Below, one piece after another: positions 18,654-28,621 of a DNA stretch of 64,000 bases. The translations under genes and the position numbers were made by a program. How positions within the stretch are numbered: position 1 is the first letter of the stretch; each line of letters starts with the position of its first letter. The notes under the pieces were generated by a model. That model saw nothing but the letters and a program-made list of their open reading frames with translations, had not been told where the DNA came from and did not search any database. Source of the stretch: Paenibacillus tundrae. Lineage in GTDB: Bacteria; Bacillota; Bacilli; Paenibacillales; Paenibacillaceae. The stretch spans positions 3,968,001 to 4,032,000 of the forward strand of contig NZ_CP145605.1 of assembly GCF_036884255.1 (NCBI RefSeq). Reading direction: 5' to 3'.

Positions 18654-19418
18654 TTAGAACCCTTGTTCCGTGAGCCACTCAGACAACGCCATTTCTCTTG
18701 CTTTGATATCCTGCTGCTTATCATATTTTCCCATATTACGCTCAGCAACGAGTTTACCATCCAACATAAATAATACTCTCTCTGATCTGGCTGCTACCTT
18801 AACGTCATGAGTCACAATTAAGATCGTTGTTCCTGCAGCATTAATATCGTCCAAGATATCCATGATCTCAGAAGTTGTCCTTGAGTTCAGCGCTCCTGTT
18901 GGTTCATCCCCAAATAGAATATCCGGATTGTTAATTAACGCCCGACAGATCGAGATACGCTGCAGTTGACCTCCCGAAGCCTGTGTAATATTGTGGCTGG
19001 CCAACTCATCCACACCCATTTGTTTCATTAATCTGAGTGCTCGTGCACTGATAACCTCTTTGCTGCTGTTCTTAGCCAAATACGCCGATAACACAACATT
19101 GTCGAGCAAGTTCAAGTTTTTCAACAGATGACTATGCTGGAAAATGAAACCCATCTTATTCAACCGCAGCTTCGCTAATTTCTTCTCAGGTAACGCAGAA
19201 ATCTTCTCTCCTGCAAAATAAACACTTCCTTCACTAACCTGATCCATACCGCTGATATTGTATAGTAGTGTAGATTTGCCAGAACCCGAAGGACCCATAA
19301 TGGTGACAAACTCACCTTGTCTTACTTGCAGATTAATATCTTTTAGAATCTGGTGTTCCTCGTGTTGATGGACCGTATGCGACTTATTCACATGTCTGGC
19401 TTCCAATATCACTGTCAT
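18654..19418 (-). CDS. ABC transporter ATP-binding protein (MacB/LolD type)
   Basis: 254 residues. Walker A is GPSGSGKST, the signature is ASGGQLQRISI (A in place of the usual L), Walker B is ILFGDEPTGAL, and the switch is VTHDVKVAARS. ATG at 19416-19418 is preferred because AAGGAG is 7 bases upstream; another ATG two codons earlier touches the ribosome site. It follows the FtsX-type permease gene by about 11 bp and should energise it. The role is probably export or cell-envelope stress resistance. Confidence 0.92.
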   Translation of the reverse strand: MTVILEARHVNKSHTVHQHEEHQILKDINLQVRQGEFVTIMGPSGSGKSTLLYNISGMDQVSEGSVYFAGEKISALPEKKLAKLRLNKMGFIFQHSHLLKNLNLLDNVVLSAYLAKNSSKEVISARALRLMKQMGVDELASHNITQASGGQLQRISICRALINNPDILFGDEPTGALNSRTTSEIMDILDDINAAGTTILIVTHDVKVAARSERVLFMLDGKLVAERNMGKYDKQQDIKAREMALSEWLTEQGF

Positions 19419-19429
19419 ATTCATTCTCC

Positions 19430-21766
19430 TTATTCAACAATCATTTGGACAATGCTAGCTTCTCGGATGGATTGAATACTGTGCAGAGTAGCTATGGTGA
19501 TGGCACTCGCCAACAATAACGGGCATAGGATGTACGCTTGCCATGGATTGATGACAAACTCAATATGGGAGGCTCCGAATGATGACATAATGGCACTGAT
19601 GATCCATGGCCCAAGCGTATTGGCTAGAACCGTTCCAGCAAGTACGCCGATGCTTAATACGATGAGTGTAATCGTGACATATTTTAGTTTTATGTTAGAG
19701 AGAGCGAAGCCCAAGCTTCGTAAGATGGCAATATCTCCGTGATCCTTGGCCACAAGCATTCTGAGGAATAACGATGTAATGAGAATGGAGACCAACAGGG
19801 ACACAATAAGTACAGCTATCGTCACTCGTTTCAACTGATCAATGGTGCCACCAAGTGTTTGATGTAAATACCCCTGTAAATCGGTGACCTTTGCGGGTGC
19901 AAATGCTTTCTCATACGAAGCAATCTTATCCGTAATCTGACTTGCATCCTTAAGATCTAAACTAACCACGTACCAGAGCACTCGATCCTTGTCATACGGC
20001 AGTAGCGCTTTTGCAGTCTTCCCGCCGTTCGTCACATCCTGGTATACTCCGCTGACAATCATGGTTTTCTCCCGACCTGCTACCATAAGCACAAGAGGAT
20101 CGCCTACCTTTTTGTCCATCTCAAGACTGTTGGTATCAGATAACGCAATCTCATTATCAGTTTTGGGAGCCGAGCCACTCAGGTAAGACAAGGGGAAAAT
20201 ATTGAAGTCTCCTGTCTCGACGCTTAAATAGTCATAACCTCCTTCATTGTTACGTACGTTGAATTGGCTTGTTACAAGGGGTGAATATTGCAGCACATCG
20301 TTGTCCGTCCGCACGTACTTGAGTAATTCGGCGTATCGTTCCTCTACATCCTCGGAATAACGCAGATCAATACGAATGTCACTCTGACCGACACCCATAT
20401 ATGAAATAAAGCTAGGAGCCCGCAAGGTATTCAGGAAATTAACAGGGACAATAATGATGATTGTGCTAACTGTAAACAGCAGCAGTATCAATCGGAACAT
20501 CCGTTTACGCTGAATCACATCTTGTAACGCCAGGAAAATGGGAACGGAATGTGACCACCGGCTAGTAGATAAATTTAGCTTCATTTTGGAAATATTCGTA
20601 TCACCAAGGGTTCCTGACCGCAGCCCCTCGATTGCAGAGATCTGATTGAAACGACGGAGTACTATGCTGCAGCATCCTAGGACAATCGCAAAAATAGTAG
20701 TGACGGCGAATAAGGAAATTGCTTCATTTAACCATGTCGTGGGAGCTATTCCCATGTATAGCATGATATTGGACGTGAACAGCCTATTCACAAATATCGA
20801 GGATAGGTAACCCGCAATACATGCCAGACCCGCTATAACGACATATTTGCTTAAATATAACGTTCGAATATCAACTCCAGATATGCCGATCGCTTTCATC
20901 ACACTGATCTCCCGATAATCTTCTTCAATCGTAGCCAGCATCGTGAAACGTATACAACAGACTGCGATCACAATCAGAATTAAACTGACCATGATAATTA
21001 CCGCTGCAACAACCCCGTCTGTCAGTGCATTCAGCAATTGAAACAAACTATAGGTGACTAGTGGCCCTGAATTGGGTAGACCTGCATGTTGATAAGTTTG
21101 AATGAATTCGTTCGTTTTACTCGGATCTAGAAGTCGGAATTCAATGAGATACTCCGTCTCTCCTGTACTTTGTTGAAGTTTTTGAAAGTCATGAGTACTA
21201 ATCACAAACCGTTTGGAATGAATAATCGACGGATTCATCTGTGCATCTCGAACAAAATCTATTATTCGGAAGGATCGGTTGAACGTACCGTCTTGAATAA
21301 CGACATGGTCTCCAAGTTGTAGCTGTTTCTCCTGTAGGTAATACACCGGGACGGCAATCTCCCCGTCATTCACCTGAACCCTTTCATTGTTCATATTAAG
21401 TAAATAATCAAAGTCCTTATTTTGAACAACAAAGTCCATATCCATAATGCTGCCCTTCTCGGACTCCGCTCCAAAGTAAACATGGGAACCATCGACATTA
21501 ATCATGTCTACAATCTGATATTGATCCACGAGTTCATTTTCTTGCGTCCACTCATTAACTTTGTACCTGTCCAATTCCCCTGAATGCATCTGCACCACAT
21601 GCGGAGTTTTGGATTGCGTAAATAGATGTTCAATTGAATGGGTTAACTCGATGATCATTCGGGTGCCGGAAGCGACTAATATGGCCGCCAATAGAACAAA
21701 AATAAATAAAGTCAGCGTAATTCCTTTTTTTCGCCTAAATTCATTTTGCAGCATCCGTGCTAGCAT
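19430..21766 (-). CDS. FtsX-like ABC transporter permease
   Basis: 778 residues. A TM segment near 15-37 is followed by a large extracytoplasmic domain (about 40-245) and three TM segments with the FtsX motif EDYREISVMKAIGISG. A second copy of this layout follows, with its own TM near 425, a soluble domain, and terminal TM segments around KDHGDIAILRSLGFALSN. This double FtsX arrangement is that of MacB/BceB-like mechanotransmission exporters. Its ATPase is encoded next. Substrate unknown. Confidence 0.9.
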   Translation of the reverse strand: MLARMLQNEFRRKKGITLTLFIFVLLAAILVASGTRMIIELTHSIEHLFTQSKTPHVVQMHSGELDRYKVNEWTQENELVDQYQIVDMINVDGSHVYFGAESEKGSIMDMDFVVQNKDFDYLLNMNNERVQVNDGEIAVPVYYLQEKQLQLGDHVVIQDGTFNRSFRIIDFVRDAQMNPSIIHSKRFVISTHDFQKLQQSTGETEYLIEFRLLDPSKTNEFIQTYQHAGLPNSGPLVTYSLFQLLNALTDGVVAAVIIMVSLILIVIAVCCIRFTMLATIEEDYREISVMKAIGISGVDIRTLYLSKYVVIAGLACIAGYLSSIFVNRLFTSNIMLYMGIAPTTWLNEAISLFAVTTIFAIVLGCCSIVLRRFNQISAIEGLRSGTLGDTNISKMKLNLSTSRWSHSVPIFLALQDVIQRKRMFRLILLLFTVSTIIIIVPVNFLNTLRAPSFISYMGVGQSDIRIDLRYSEDVEERYAELLKYVRTDNDVLQYSPLVTSQFNVRNNEGGYDYLSVETGDFNIFPLSYLSGSAPKTDNEIALSDTNSLEMDKKVGDPLVLMVAGREKTMIVSGVYQDVTNGGKTAKALLPYDKDRVLWYVVSLDLKDASQITDKIASYEKAFAPAKVTDLQGYLHQTLGGTIDQLKRVTIAVLIVSLLVSILITSLFLRMLVAKDHGDIAILRSLGFALSNIKLKYVTITLIVLSIGVLAGTVLANTLGPWIISAIMSSFGASHIEFVINPWQAYILCPLLLASAITIATLHSIQSIREASIVQMIVE

Positions 21767-22108
21767 GATTGTTCATTTCTCCTTTGCCTGATTTCACTTA
21801 GATACTCGTACGGAGCATGATATGTAACTACTACGTTTATTCGCTGAACCACCTCGTTCCATTTGTAGTTATTTTCCAGTGTAACAATAAGAAGGAGAAT
21901 TGAAATCAGTCTCCAGTCCAGGTTGATGATCATGCCTGAGGATGGCGGAGCATTGATTCGTGGGGGATTAGCTGAAGTTTAATCTAGTGATGCTATGCGT
22001 TAAAAAGGCTCTCCTTATTGAGCTTCGCTTCAATCCTATGCTAAGATAATGGACATTCCTATTCGATATCATTGATTATGACTAAAACCAAGCGATAGAG
22101 AGGACACT
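21767..22108. other. Divergent intergenic region
   Basis: 342 bp between the permease and a serine hydrolase gene. A strong ribosome-like AAGGAGA occurs near 21892, but the short reading frame behind it stops after a few codons. No palindrome, terminator or convincing promoter hexamers were identified. Confidence 0.4.
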
Positions 22109-23128
22109 ATGAATCTTTCATCTATACATGACATGTTACATTCAATCATTCCCGCACTAGACCTGAGAAGCTGTCTCGTCAGTGTACAGGGAGAATTGAT
22201 CTATCAGCATTATCGTGACGAAGAAGCCAAGACGCGTATAGCCAAAATTAATTCATGCACGAAGAGTGTGCTCTCCGCACTTGTCTGCATGGCGATGGAT
22301 CAGGGTAAGATTCCGGATGCATCAACCCCGCTCTCGTTCTTCTTCCCAGAAGTTCAGACTGATGCAGATGCCAGAAAACCACAGATCACGCTTGAACAAT
22401 TATTAACGATGACCGCTGGGTTCAACTGGGATGAGTTCGGAGGACAGAATTCGTTTCCACGTATGACACGAACGGATCATTGGGTTCATTTTGCATTGGA
22501 ACAAACCTTAAGCCATACACCAGGCACACACATGGAATATAATTCTGGCGTATCCCAGATCTTATCAGCGATTCTGATGCAGCAAACCGGTATGAGCGTT
22601 AATACATTTGCAGAACGTTATTTATTTGACCCACTGGAGATTACTGACTATGAGTGGGAGAGTGACCCTCAAGGTGTGCACACCGGTGGATTCGGTCTTA
22701 AAATGCTTCCCGCGGATTTACTTAAGTTCGGTCAATTGTTCCTGCAGAAAGGTCAGTGGAAAGGAGAAGCATTAATTACGCAAGATCTCGTGGAACGATC
22801 CACTACCCCTGCAATCGCGGTGACTCCTCCTAATCACGGATATTATGCTTGGCATTGGTGGGTGGATACCTGTTTGGCAGAGTCTTCTCCTTTAATAGAG
22901 GATGAGCATCCTACAGGCATACAATCTACAACAACCACGGCTGCTTCAGACTTTGCGTTACCGTCGTTCAACTACTATTACGCTCGTGGATTTGGCGGTC
23001 AATTCGTATATATCGTGCCAGCGCTTGAACTGGTTGTAGTGCTGACCAACGATAAACGCAAAAAAGAGAAGCCTCCTTTGGATGTGTTCCCAAGGTTGAT
23101 TGCTCCTCAATTGTTGCGTTATCTATAA
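22109..23128 (+). CDS. Serine hydrolase, beta-lactamase/class C family
   Basis: 339 residues, ATG behind GAGAGGACACT. The nucleophile motif SxxK appears as SCTKS near residue 49, the YxN motif as YNSG near 144, and a late GFGGQF triad-like segment near 295. There is no signal peptide, so it probably acts in the cytoplasm, unlike true beta-lactamases. Esterase, amidase or peptide-hydrolase activity is possible; the substrate is unknown. Confidence 0.85.
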   Translation: MNLSSIHDMLHSIIPALDLRSCLVSVQGELIYQHYRDEEAKTRIAKINSCTKSVLSALVCMAMDQGKIPDASTPLSFFFPEVQTDADARKPQITLEQLLTMTAGFNWDEFGGQNSFPRMTRTDHWVHFALEQTLSHTPGTHMEYNSGVSQILSAILMQQTGMSVNTFAERYLFDPLEITDYEWESDPQGVHTGGFGLKMLPADLLKFGQLFLQKGQWKGEALITQDLVERSTTPAIAVTPPNHGYYAWHWWVDTCLAESSPLIEDEHPTGIQSTTTTAASDFALPSFNYYYARGFGGQFVYIVPALELVVVLTNDKRKKEKPPLDVFPRLIAPQLLRYL

Positions 23129-23161
23129 GAGACTGTTTCAAGTCTTACTTATCATATAAAT

Positions 23162-23213
23162 ACAAAGAACCCTCAATCTCGTTAGGAATGACCTACTGGG
23201 TTGAGGGCTCTTC
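23162..23213. terminator. Bidirectional terminator between convergent serine hydrolase genes
   Basis: AGAACCCTCAA pairs with TTGAGGGCTCTT; moderate T runs occur on both sides. It separates two convergent genes. Confidence 0.65.
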
Positions 23214-23277
23214 TGCTAAGGATGATATATATATACGTTTTAGAACGAAATGATTTCTACTCCTATTATGCTCTCCA

Positions 23278-24303
23278 TCAAACTAAAAGTGATTCTTCAA
23301 TAGCCAGCGTGACGGGGTATGGCCCCCACTCCTGATTTGATAATACAACGAGTTGAATGCCTTGTGCTGGGTACACAGAAGACATGAATGACACCCCGGG
23401 ATCGAATCCCATGACATGATACTTGAAGATGTCCTCCCCTTTCTGGTCAATCCAGATTCCACGTCCGTAATATTCTTCATCCTCTTGATGCGAGTACGGA
23501 ATGAGGAGTTTCCGCGTATTCTCTTCCGTTAATAACTTGTATCCTAACAACGCATGCCAGAAATGAATCATATCCTGCGCTGTAACATAAGCACCGCCGT
23601 CAGACCCACCTTGAACAGGGATTGAGAAGATATTTGTGTTCCACGTACCGTCTTCCTGATCAACATAACCAATGGCCGTGTTAGGAGGTAACTGATCTGT
23701 CCGAAAATAACCAGAATCCTTCATACCGCTTGGTTTGAAAATATGTGACTCCACATATTCAGTGAAGGATTGTCCAGATTGTTGTTCAACAATGAGTCCT
23801 AACACAATATAACCGGCATTATTATAGTGGAAGCGTTCGCCCGGTGCAGATTTCATCGCTAAGTTCTGGAACATTGGCAAAAAGTCACGTAATTGTTGCA
23901 TCATATAGACCGGCCGTTCCTGCCATAGCTCCGCGAAATCCTCCATGACTTCTTCATCAAAATAATCAGGGATACCCGCAGTATGCGTTAATAACTGATG
24001 CACTGAGATGTCTTTGTCCCACAAAGGAAATTCAATGTTAAGCACATCTACTAGACGGCTCTCGTACGAGAATTTCCCCTGCTCGATCAATTGACATATA
24101 CTTACCGCCGTGAAAACTTTACATCCCGAGGCAATTCCGAATCGGGTATCACTTATATTCGAGATCTGTTCGCTACGATTGGCATATCCGCGAGCCTTAG
24201 AGAAGATTGTTTTCCCGTTTTGCTGTAACAACACTACACCGGAAAAATCTTTTTCCTCCATGACTTCCTCTACCTTGCGTGCTACATCCGTTATATTAGT
24301 CAC
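23278..24303 (-). CDS. Second serine hydrolase, beta-lactamase/class C family
   Basis: 341 residues. GTG at 24301-24303 is chosen because GGAGGAGG lies 8 bases upstream. SxxK is SGCK near residue 70 and YxN is YNNAGY near 165, followed by GGSDGGAYVTAQD. No signal peptide. It is not a close copy of the 22109-23128 protein: lengths and motifs differ, so the pair is probably not a recent duplication. It is preceded by the DUF1361 gene in the same orientation. Confidence 0.85.
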   Translation of the reverse strand: MTNITDVARKVEEVMEEKDFSGVVLLQQNGKTIFSKARGYANRSEQISNISDTRFGIASGCKVFTAVSICQLIEQGKFSYESRLVDVLNIEFPLWDKDISVHQLLTHTAGIPDYFDEEVMEDFAELWQERPVYMMQQLRDFLPMFQNLAMKSAPGERFHYNNAGYIVLGLIVEQQSGQSFTEYVESHIFKPSGMKDSGYFRTDQLPPNTAIGYVDQEDGTWNTNIFSIPVQGGSDGGAYVTAQDMIHFWHALLGYKLLTEENTRKLLIPYSHQEDEEYYGRGIWIDQKGEDIFKYHVMGFDPGVSFMSSVYPAQGIQLVVLSNQEWGPYPVTLAIEESLLV

Positions 24304-24355
24304 CTTATCATCCTCCTCCAATCATTCTTTTCTCTCTCCAACCTCATCTCATTCT

Positions 24356-25042
24356 TCAACTACTCACTCGTGTAGTTCTTGTGTTGATCAGATAATACAG
24401 TGTTGCATAGATGGTTAGAATAAACACGCCAAAGAACATACAGAAGGCTAGCGATGGACGGCTTACACTCTCTTGCATCAATGCGATGAGTGTGGAACGG
24501 TTCGTTAACGCATCCCAACTGTTTAATCTGTATACTCGTCCAAGGAGTACACCATAGCTTCCCAACGCACACCCCGCTAATACAAAGATCCAAGAAGCCA
24601 TCCGCCCGACTCTCTTATAGATCACTTCCTGTAGCTGATACATGGAGAGGAATCCAAGCAACAGTCCAACCCAAACAAACATGAGCACCACAATTAAGTC
24701 GTACCAATACGTGAAATTCAGACCATTACCACCATAATATCGCGAGCTTCGTGCCGTCAGGTGAACGAGATCTGTTACGATATAGGATGAATTCGGGAAA
24801 AATAACAGCCATAATAGACCACTTACAATGGCAAGCCAGGTCGCACCTTTCCATTTCACATAGCTGAATACATATGCTACATAGGAGAAGATAAACGGAA
24901 TCCAACCCAAAAATAGATTCCAGATTAAAAACCGAAAATATCTCTGATCAAGCCAAGCTGCAGTAGCGTAATGCAAACCTACCGTCACAACAGTAACTAT
25001 ACTTAGATAAATAAATATTTTGATGTAGTTCAGTTCTCTCAA
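24356..25042 (-). CDS. DUF1361 integral membrane protein
   Basis: About 228 residues with six to seven hydrophobic segments. Motifs typical of DUF1361 are present: FFPNSSYIVTDLVHL and YWYDLIVV. A TTG at 25040-25042 with GGAGG 7 bases upstream is preferred; an ATG seven codons earlier lacks a ribosome site. Function unknown. It may be co-transcribed with the downstream serine hydrolase (about 52 bp apart). Confidence 0.85.
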   Translation of the reverse strand: MRELNYIKIFIYLSIVTVVTVGLHYATAAWLDQRYFRFLIWNLFLGWIPFIFSYVAYVFSYVKWKGATWLAIVSGLLWLLFFPNSSYIVTDLVHLTARSSRYYGGNGLNFTYWYDLIVVLMFVWVGLLLGFLSMYQLQEVIYKRVGRMASWIFVLAGCALGSYGVLLGRVYRLNSWDALTNRSTLIALMQESVSRPSLAFCMFFGVFILTIYATLYYLINTRTTRVSS

Positions 25043-25180
25043 TGATCTTCCTCCACTTGACATTCAACTAAAATGTTAGAACTCTTCCAACAATGATTAT
25101 AATTCCTCCTACAATACATAATTTGGCTGGAAATAAACATAATAGAATCATACCATTTCCCAAAGGAGAATTAAATTCAC

Positions 25181-25822
25181 ATGAATCAAAATCAAATCAA
25201 TCCTACAAATCATGCTAACCCAGGGTTTATCCCTACATTGAACCATGGCGGACATGAATTGTTTGATGTGCATGAAGTGTTAACCTGTGCGATTAACGTT
25301 CTAGATCAATACATGATCTTCAGAACATTTGTATTGGATACCGAATTGCTCGATATATTGGATCGCCAATACAACTTTATGTTGTCACAGTACAACTTGA
25401 CCGCAGAATGCTTCGCTACAGGACAGAAACCTTCCCAAGAGACCGCAACCTACATGATTCCTAATATGACTCCGCCTGTGTATGGACTTAAGCCATCTGC
25501 ACCTAAGAAACCCAATCAGTCCCTAGCCGATGTGAAAGATGCTGGAATTAGCAGTCACATGTTAGGTCTTATTAAATCTCATGCTTCATTGCTGGCGATG
25601 TCTTCCTCTGAAATTACTAACCCAACGGTACGACGTGTAGTTGCATCACAGGTACAGCAATTTGTTGAAATGGCTTATGAGATTTTTATGTATCAGAACC
25701 AACGTGGTTACTATCAAGTGCCACAACTTAACGCAAACGATACACAGCAAATGCTTCAAGCTTATGTACCTGCAACTGGGGCTCCACAAATGCCTCGTAG
25801 TAACAACGCATCACTCCAATAA
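25181..25822 (+). CDS. Spore coat protein, CotF family
   Basis: 213 residues. The central part DVHEVLTCAINVLDQYMIF and the repeated helical segment DAGISSHMLGLIKSHASLLA, then VRRVVASQVQQFVEMAYEIFMYQ, match the coat F domain. N- and C-termini are Asn/Gln/Pro-rich and low in complexity, as in YhcQ-type coat proteins. ATG lies 12 bases after AAAGGAG. The presence of a coat protein supports a spore-forming host. Confidence 0.88.
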   Translation: MNQNQINPTNHANPGFIPTLNHGGHELFDVHEVLTCAINVLDQYMIFRTFVLDTELLDILDRQYNFMLSQYNLTAECFATGQKPSQETATYMIPNMTPPVYGLKPSAPKKPNQSLADVKDAGISSHMLGLIKSHASLLAMSSSEITNPTVRRVVASQVQQFVEMAYEIFMYQNQRGYYQVPQLNANDTQQMLQAYVPATGAPQMPRSNNASLQ

Positions 25823-25837
25823 ATAAATAAATAAATA
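25818..25837 (+). repeat. AATA tetranucleotide repeat at a stop codon
   Basis: Five perfect copies of AATA start within the last codon of the CotF-type gene and contain its stop TAA. Copy-number change would alter only the stop surroundings. Confidence 0.9.
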
Positions 25838-25851
25838 AAGTACATCTAGTG

Positions 25852-25902
25852 AAAGAGCAGTCCATTCAACCCCTAAGGTTGTCCAAGGATTGCTCTTTTT
25901 TC
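25852..25902 (+). terminator. Terminator after the coat gene
   Basis: AAAGAGCAGTCC pairs with GGATTGCTCTTT (one G-T pair), followed by a T-rich run on the plus strand. Confidence 0.85.
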
Positions 25903-26076
25903 TGTTCTCAGAACGACGAATGTAGATGTAAGATGAAGTACTTGATTGACTTACCAAAAACTGGTTTAATCAAAGAAAACCCTAACAACGTTCAAACTAT
26001 TTGCTCTCGCCAAAGGTTCCAACCACCAAAACTTTGTAATTTAATTTGACACTTTTTCACCATGGGAGGTATTAGA

Positions 26077-27039
26077 GTGAAATTAAACGCTTCAATTAAA
26101 CTGGGTATTCTTGCGCTAACTTTAGGATGTACCACGGTGGGTGCAGTACTGTCTACTCCACAAGCCGCATGGGCGGCACCCGTCCCAGATTCCAAAGCAG
26201 TATACCATCAGTTCCAGAAGTATTGGAAAAATGCTGTAAAGTCATCAGCCAGTCTAATTCAGGCACGTAAATATCTGCTGAATCATGTACATGAGGTGAA
26301 TACAAGGCAGGCTACCTTGATGACGATGCAATTGGAATCAGTTCAGAACATTAAATTAGCCGAAATCGACGAAAAAATATATGCTGACCCTGTACAAACG
26401 ATTATCTCAGAAGCACATGAAAATATAGGATATGATAAGAAACTAACTTACAGCAGCTTGCTCAAAGAGATCAAAGACCCAGCGACCCGTAAATTATTAC
26501 AGGAAGCTTCTGATCTCGGTTACAAATTGGAAACTAGTGAGGGCATGTATTATCCGATTATTAATTATGAAGGTTACAAAAGACTCCAACCTTACTTGGC
26601 TCCCGACATCGCTGCGTATATTGATATCATGGCTACTGAATCGAATCAGGCTTCGACCTCAGATGCTGCCCTCATCATCCCTTGGGGCGAACTGATCCAG
26701 CGCACATTAGCCATGGAGACCTTTTTGAATGCATACCCACAATCCAGCCGCACGACAACGGTTGAGAATTTGTTATATTTGTATGTACATTTTTTATTTT
26801 ATGGAAGTGATAATACACTGGCATACGACTGGTTCACGGAGGATGAGATCCGCACATTGATCCCTGAAGTGAAACAGGCATATGAGAAAGCATTAGCGAA
26901 AAGGGAACCTAACACAAAAAGCGAAATACTCGATAGTTTAGAGCGGGTGTTAGCCCTTCTGGAACAAACAAATGATAGGCTTACGCCTGACATCCATGCT
27001 ACGATAGAATCCATCCTAGATCGATATTCTCCAGAGTAA
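26077..27039 (+). CDS. Secreted protein of unknown function
   Basis: 320 residues. GTG at 26077 follows GGGAGG by 7 bases; an ATG five codons earlier overlaps that site. A signal peptide is clear: a Lys-containing start, a hydrophobic core (LGILALTLGCTTVGAVL) and a likely cleavage at AWA-AP. The mature part is predicted to be mostly helical and rich in Glu/Lys/Tyr, without Cys pairs or recognisable catalytic motifs. No family recognised. Confidence 0.8.
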   Translation: MKLNASIKLGILALTLGCTTVGAVLSTPQAAWAAPVPDSKAVYHQFQKYWKNAVKSSASLIQARKYLLNHVHEVNTRQATLMTMQLESVQNIKLAEIDEKIYADPVQTIISEAHENIGYDKKLTYSSLLKEIKDPATRKLLQEASDLGYKLETSEGMYYPIINYEGYKRLQPYLAPDIAAYIDIMATESNQASTSDAALIIPWGELIQRTLAMETFLNAYPQSSRTTTVENLLYLYVHFLFYGSDNTLAYDWFTEDEIRTLIPEVKQAYEKALAKREPNTKSEILDSLERVLALLEQTNDRLTPDIHATIESILDRYSPE

Positions 27040-27056
27040 CTACACACGGTTTGATG

Positions 27057-27110
27057 TAAAAAAAAGCGGCATAGACTCCAACCCAATTCAAATGGGTGAG
27101 TTGCCGCTTT
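27057..27110. terminator. Bidirectional terminator, secreted protein / ECF41 operon
   Basis: AAAGCGGCA pairs with TGCCGCTTT with a second inner stem (ACCCA/TGGGT). The T run is stronger on the minus strand, serving the sigma-factor operon. Confidence 0.85.
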
Positions 27111-27154
27111 CTTCAAATTCACACACAAACTTTCCAAGGCAATATGCTATAATG

Positions 27155-28090
27155 CTATATTTCATGCCCCTTCACAACAATCGACCGCAGTTTATCCGGA
27201 TTCACCATTAGGTAAACTCCTCTAATCCGTTCTCCAGACGAGTCAAGCTCCAGACACAGAACCTCTGTTATTTGTCCATCGTCCAGTAAAGCTAACTGTA
27301 GCTCTCCATTTATTCGTGTGGGAAACCATTGTCGTGACCGTAAACGAGTTAGCACTCTGCGCGAGGTGAGCAGTGCCAATACGCCTTTGTAAACTTTCAT
27401 CGATCTCATGACTGTATGCACACGTCCACCGCCATCCGCAGTAAACACAGGCTCTTCAGCGAGCATTTCCATCATTGCTTGAACATCATAATTGAGAAAA
27501 GCGGCAGTAAAACGTGCAAGCATCTGCTCTTGAGCCTTGTTCGTCGTCTGTGCTCGTGCCAGAGAGGATCGATCCTGTGGTAAATTACGCTTCGCACGGC
27601 TGAAAATTTGACGGCAGTTGCTTTCACTTTTACCAAGCCAATCTGCAATGGTCTGATAGTCATATTGAAATGCCTCACGAAGTACAAAAACCGCACGCTC
27701 TATTGGCGAAAGACATTCTAACATGACGAGGTATGCGTATGAGATCATCTCTTTCTGCTCCACTGCCATTTCCAAGCCAGTTCCCAGATCCGAAAGTGGT
27801 TCGGGCAACCATTCTCCAATATAACTTTCGCGTTGATTGCGGGCAGAATTCAATACATTTAAGCTCCGGTTTACCACGAGTTTGGCAATATACGACTTCG
27901 GATTATGAATTACCGCGGAAGGCTGACTTTGAAGGCCAGTGAAACAATCCTGCACAATGTCTTCGGCCTCAACAACACTGCCAAGCATACGATACGCGAC
28001 TGCGAATGCATAAGATTTGTAACGTGCATACAGTTCACCAACTTCCAGAGAAGACACTTCTGGTTCATTGGGGAGTGGACTGGAATTCAT
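27155..28090 (-). CDS. ECF41-type RNA polymerase sigma factor with SnoaL-like C-terminal domain
   Basis: 311 residues. Sigma region 2 (YARYKSYAFAVAYRMLGSVVEAEDIVQD) and region 4 (IERAVFVLREAFQYDYQTIA) are followed by a C-terminal domain of about 110 residues. All three ECF41 hallmarks are visible: WLPEPL in the linker, DGGG in TADGGGRVHTV, and NPDKL near the end. In this family the C-terminal domain replaces an anti-sigma factor. It is co-oriented with a carboxymuconolactone-decarboxylase gene 49 bp upstream, the usual ECF41 partner. Confidence 0.94.
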   Translation of the reverse strand: MNSSPLPNEPEVSSLEVGELYARYKSYAFAVAYRMLGSVVEAEDIVQDCFTGLQSQPSAVIHNPKSYIAKLVVNRSLNVLNSARNQRESYIGEWLPEPLSDLGTGLEMAVEQKEMISYAYLVMLECLSPIERAVFVLREAFQYDYQTIADWLGKSESNCRQIFSRAKRNLPQDRSSLARAQTTNKAQEQMLARFTAAFLNYDVQAMMEMLAEEPVFTADGGGRVHTVMRSMKVYKGVLALLTSRRVLTRLRSRQWFPTRINGELQLALLDDGQITEVLCLELDSSGERIRGVYLMVNPDKLRSIVVKGHEI

Positions 28091-28139
28091 ATGAACGGCC
28101 TCCTCTGGCAGATGGTTTCGGAACTAATCGAATATTGGT

Positions 28140-28586
28140 TTAATTAAAACATCCTGGGTACATTCCAGTTGTAATTGCAATTCGGTTCCAGCTATTGATT
28201 GTATTAATTGCCATGATCAGATCCACTAGTTCTGCTTCACTGAAGTGTTCTCGGACTTTATTAATCAGCTCTGTTGGCACACCTTGATGTGAAATCTCAG
28301 TCACCGTTTCAGCAAGCTCCAGCATAACACGTTCTTTTTCTGTAAACAAAGGCACTTCGCGCCATACACTTAACAGCAGAATATGATCTGCATAATCCCC
28401 CAATTTCAACAGATCTTTAGCGTGCATATCTAGGCAAAAGGAACAACCATTCATTTGAGATACCCGGATTTTCAGCAACTCGTATAAAACCTTGTCCTCT
28501 ATTTGACCAGATACATACTGTTCAAGTGCCATCATCGCTTTATACGCACTTGGGTTCGCTTTTCTATAGTTCAATCTTAATTTCAT
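28140..28586 (-). CDS. Carboxymuconolactone decarboxylase / AhpD-like protein
   Basis: 148 residues, start behind GGAGGCGAATGAC. The thioredoxin-like pair in NGCSFCLDMHAKDLLKLGD marks the CMD/AhpD alkylhydroperoxidase fold; the rest is helical. In ECF41 loci such genes are typically the regulated target. The consensus-like promoter in front of it indicates that the sigma factor drives this operon, probably in response to oxidative or chemical stress. Confidence 0.9.
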   Translation of the reverse strand: MKLRLNYRKANPSAYKAMMALEQYVSGQIEDKVLYELLKIRVSQMNGCSFCLDMHAKDLLKLGDYADHILLLSVWREVPLFTEKERVMLELAETVTEISHQGVPTELINKVREHFSEAELVDLIMAINTINSWNRIAITTGMYPGCFN

Positions 28587-28621
28587 GTCATTCGCCTCCG
28601 TAAATTGGTGTACAACCTGAA

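Noticed and set aside
21880..21970. Gene remnant with an AAGGAGA ribosome-like site
   Set aside because: The readable stretch is about 30 codons, matches nothing recognised and has no start at the right distance.
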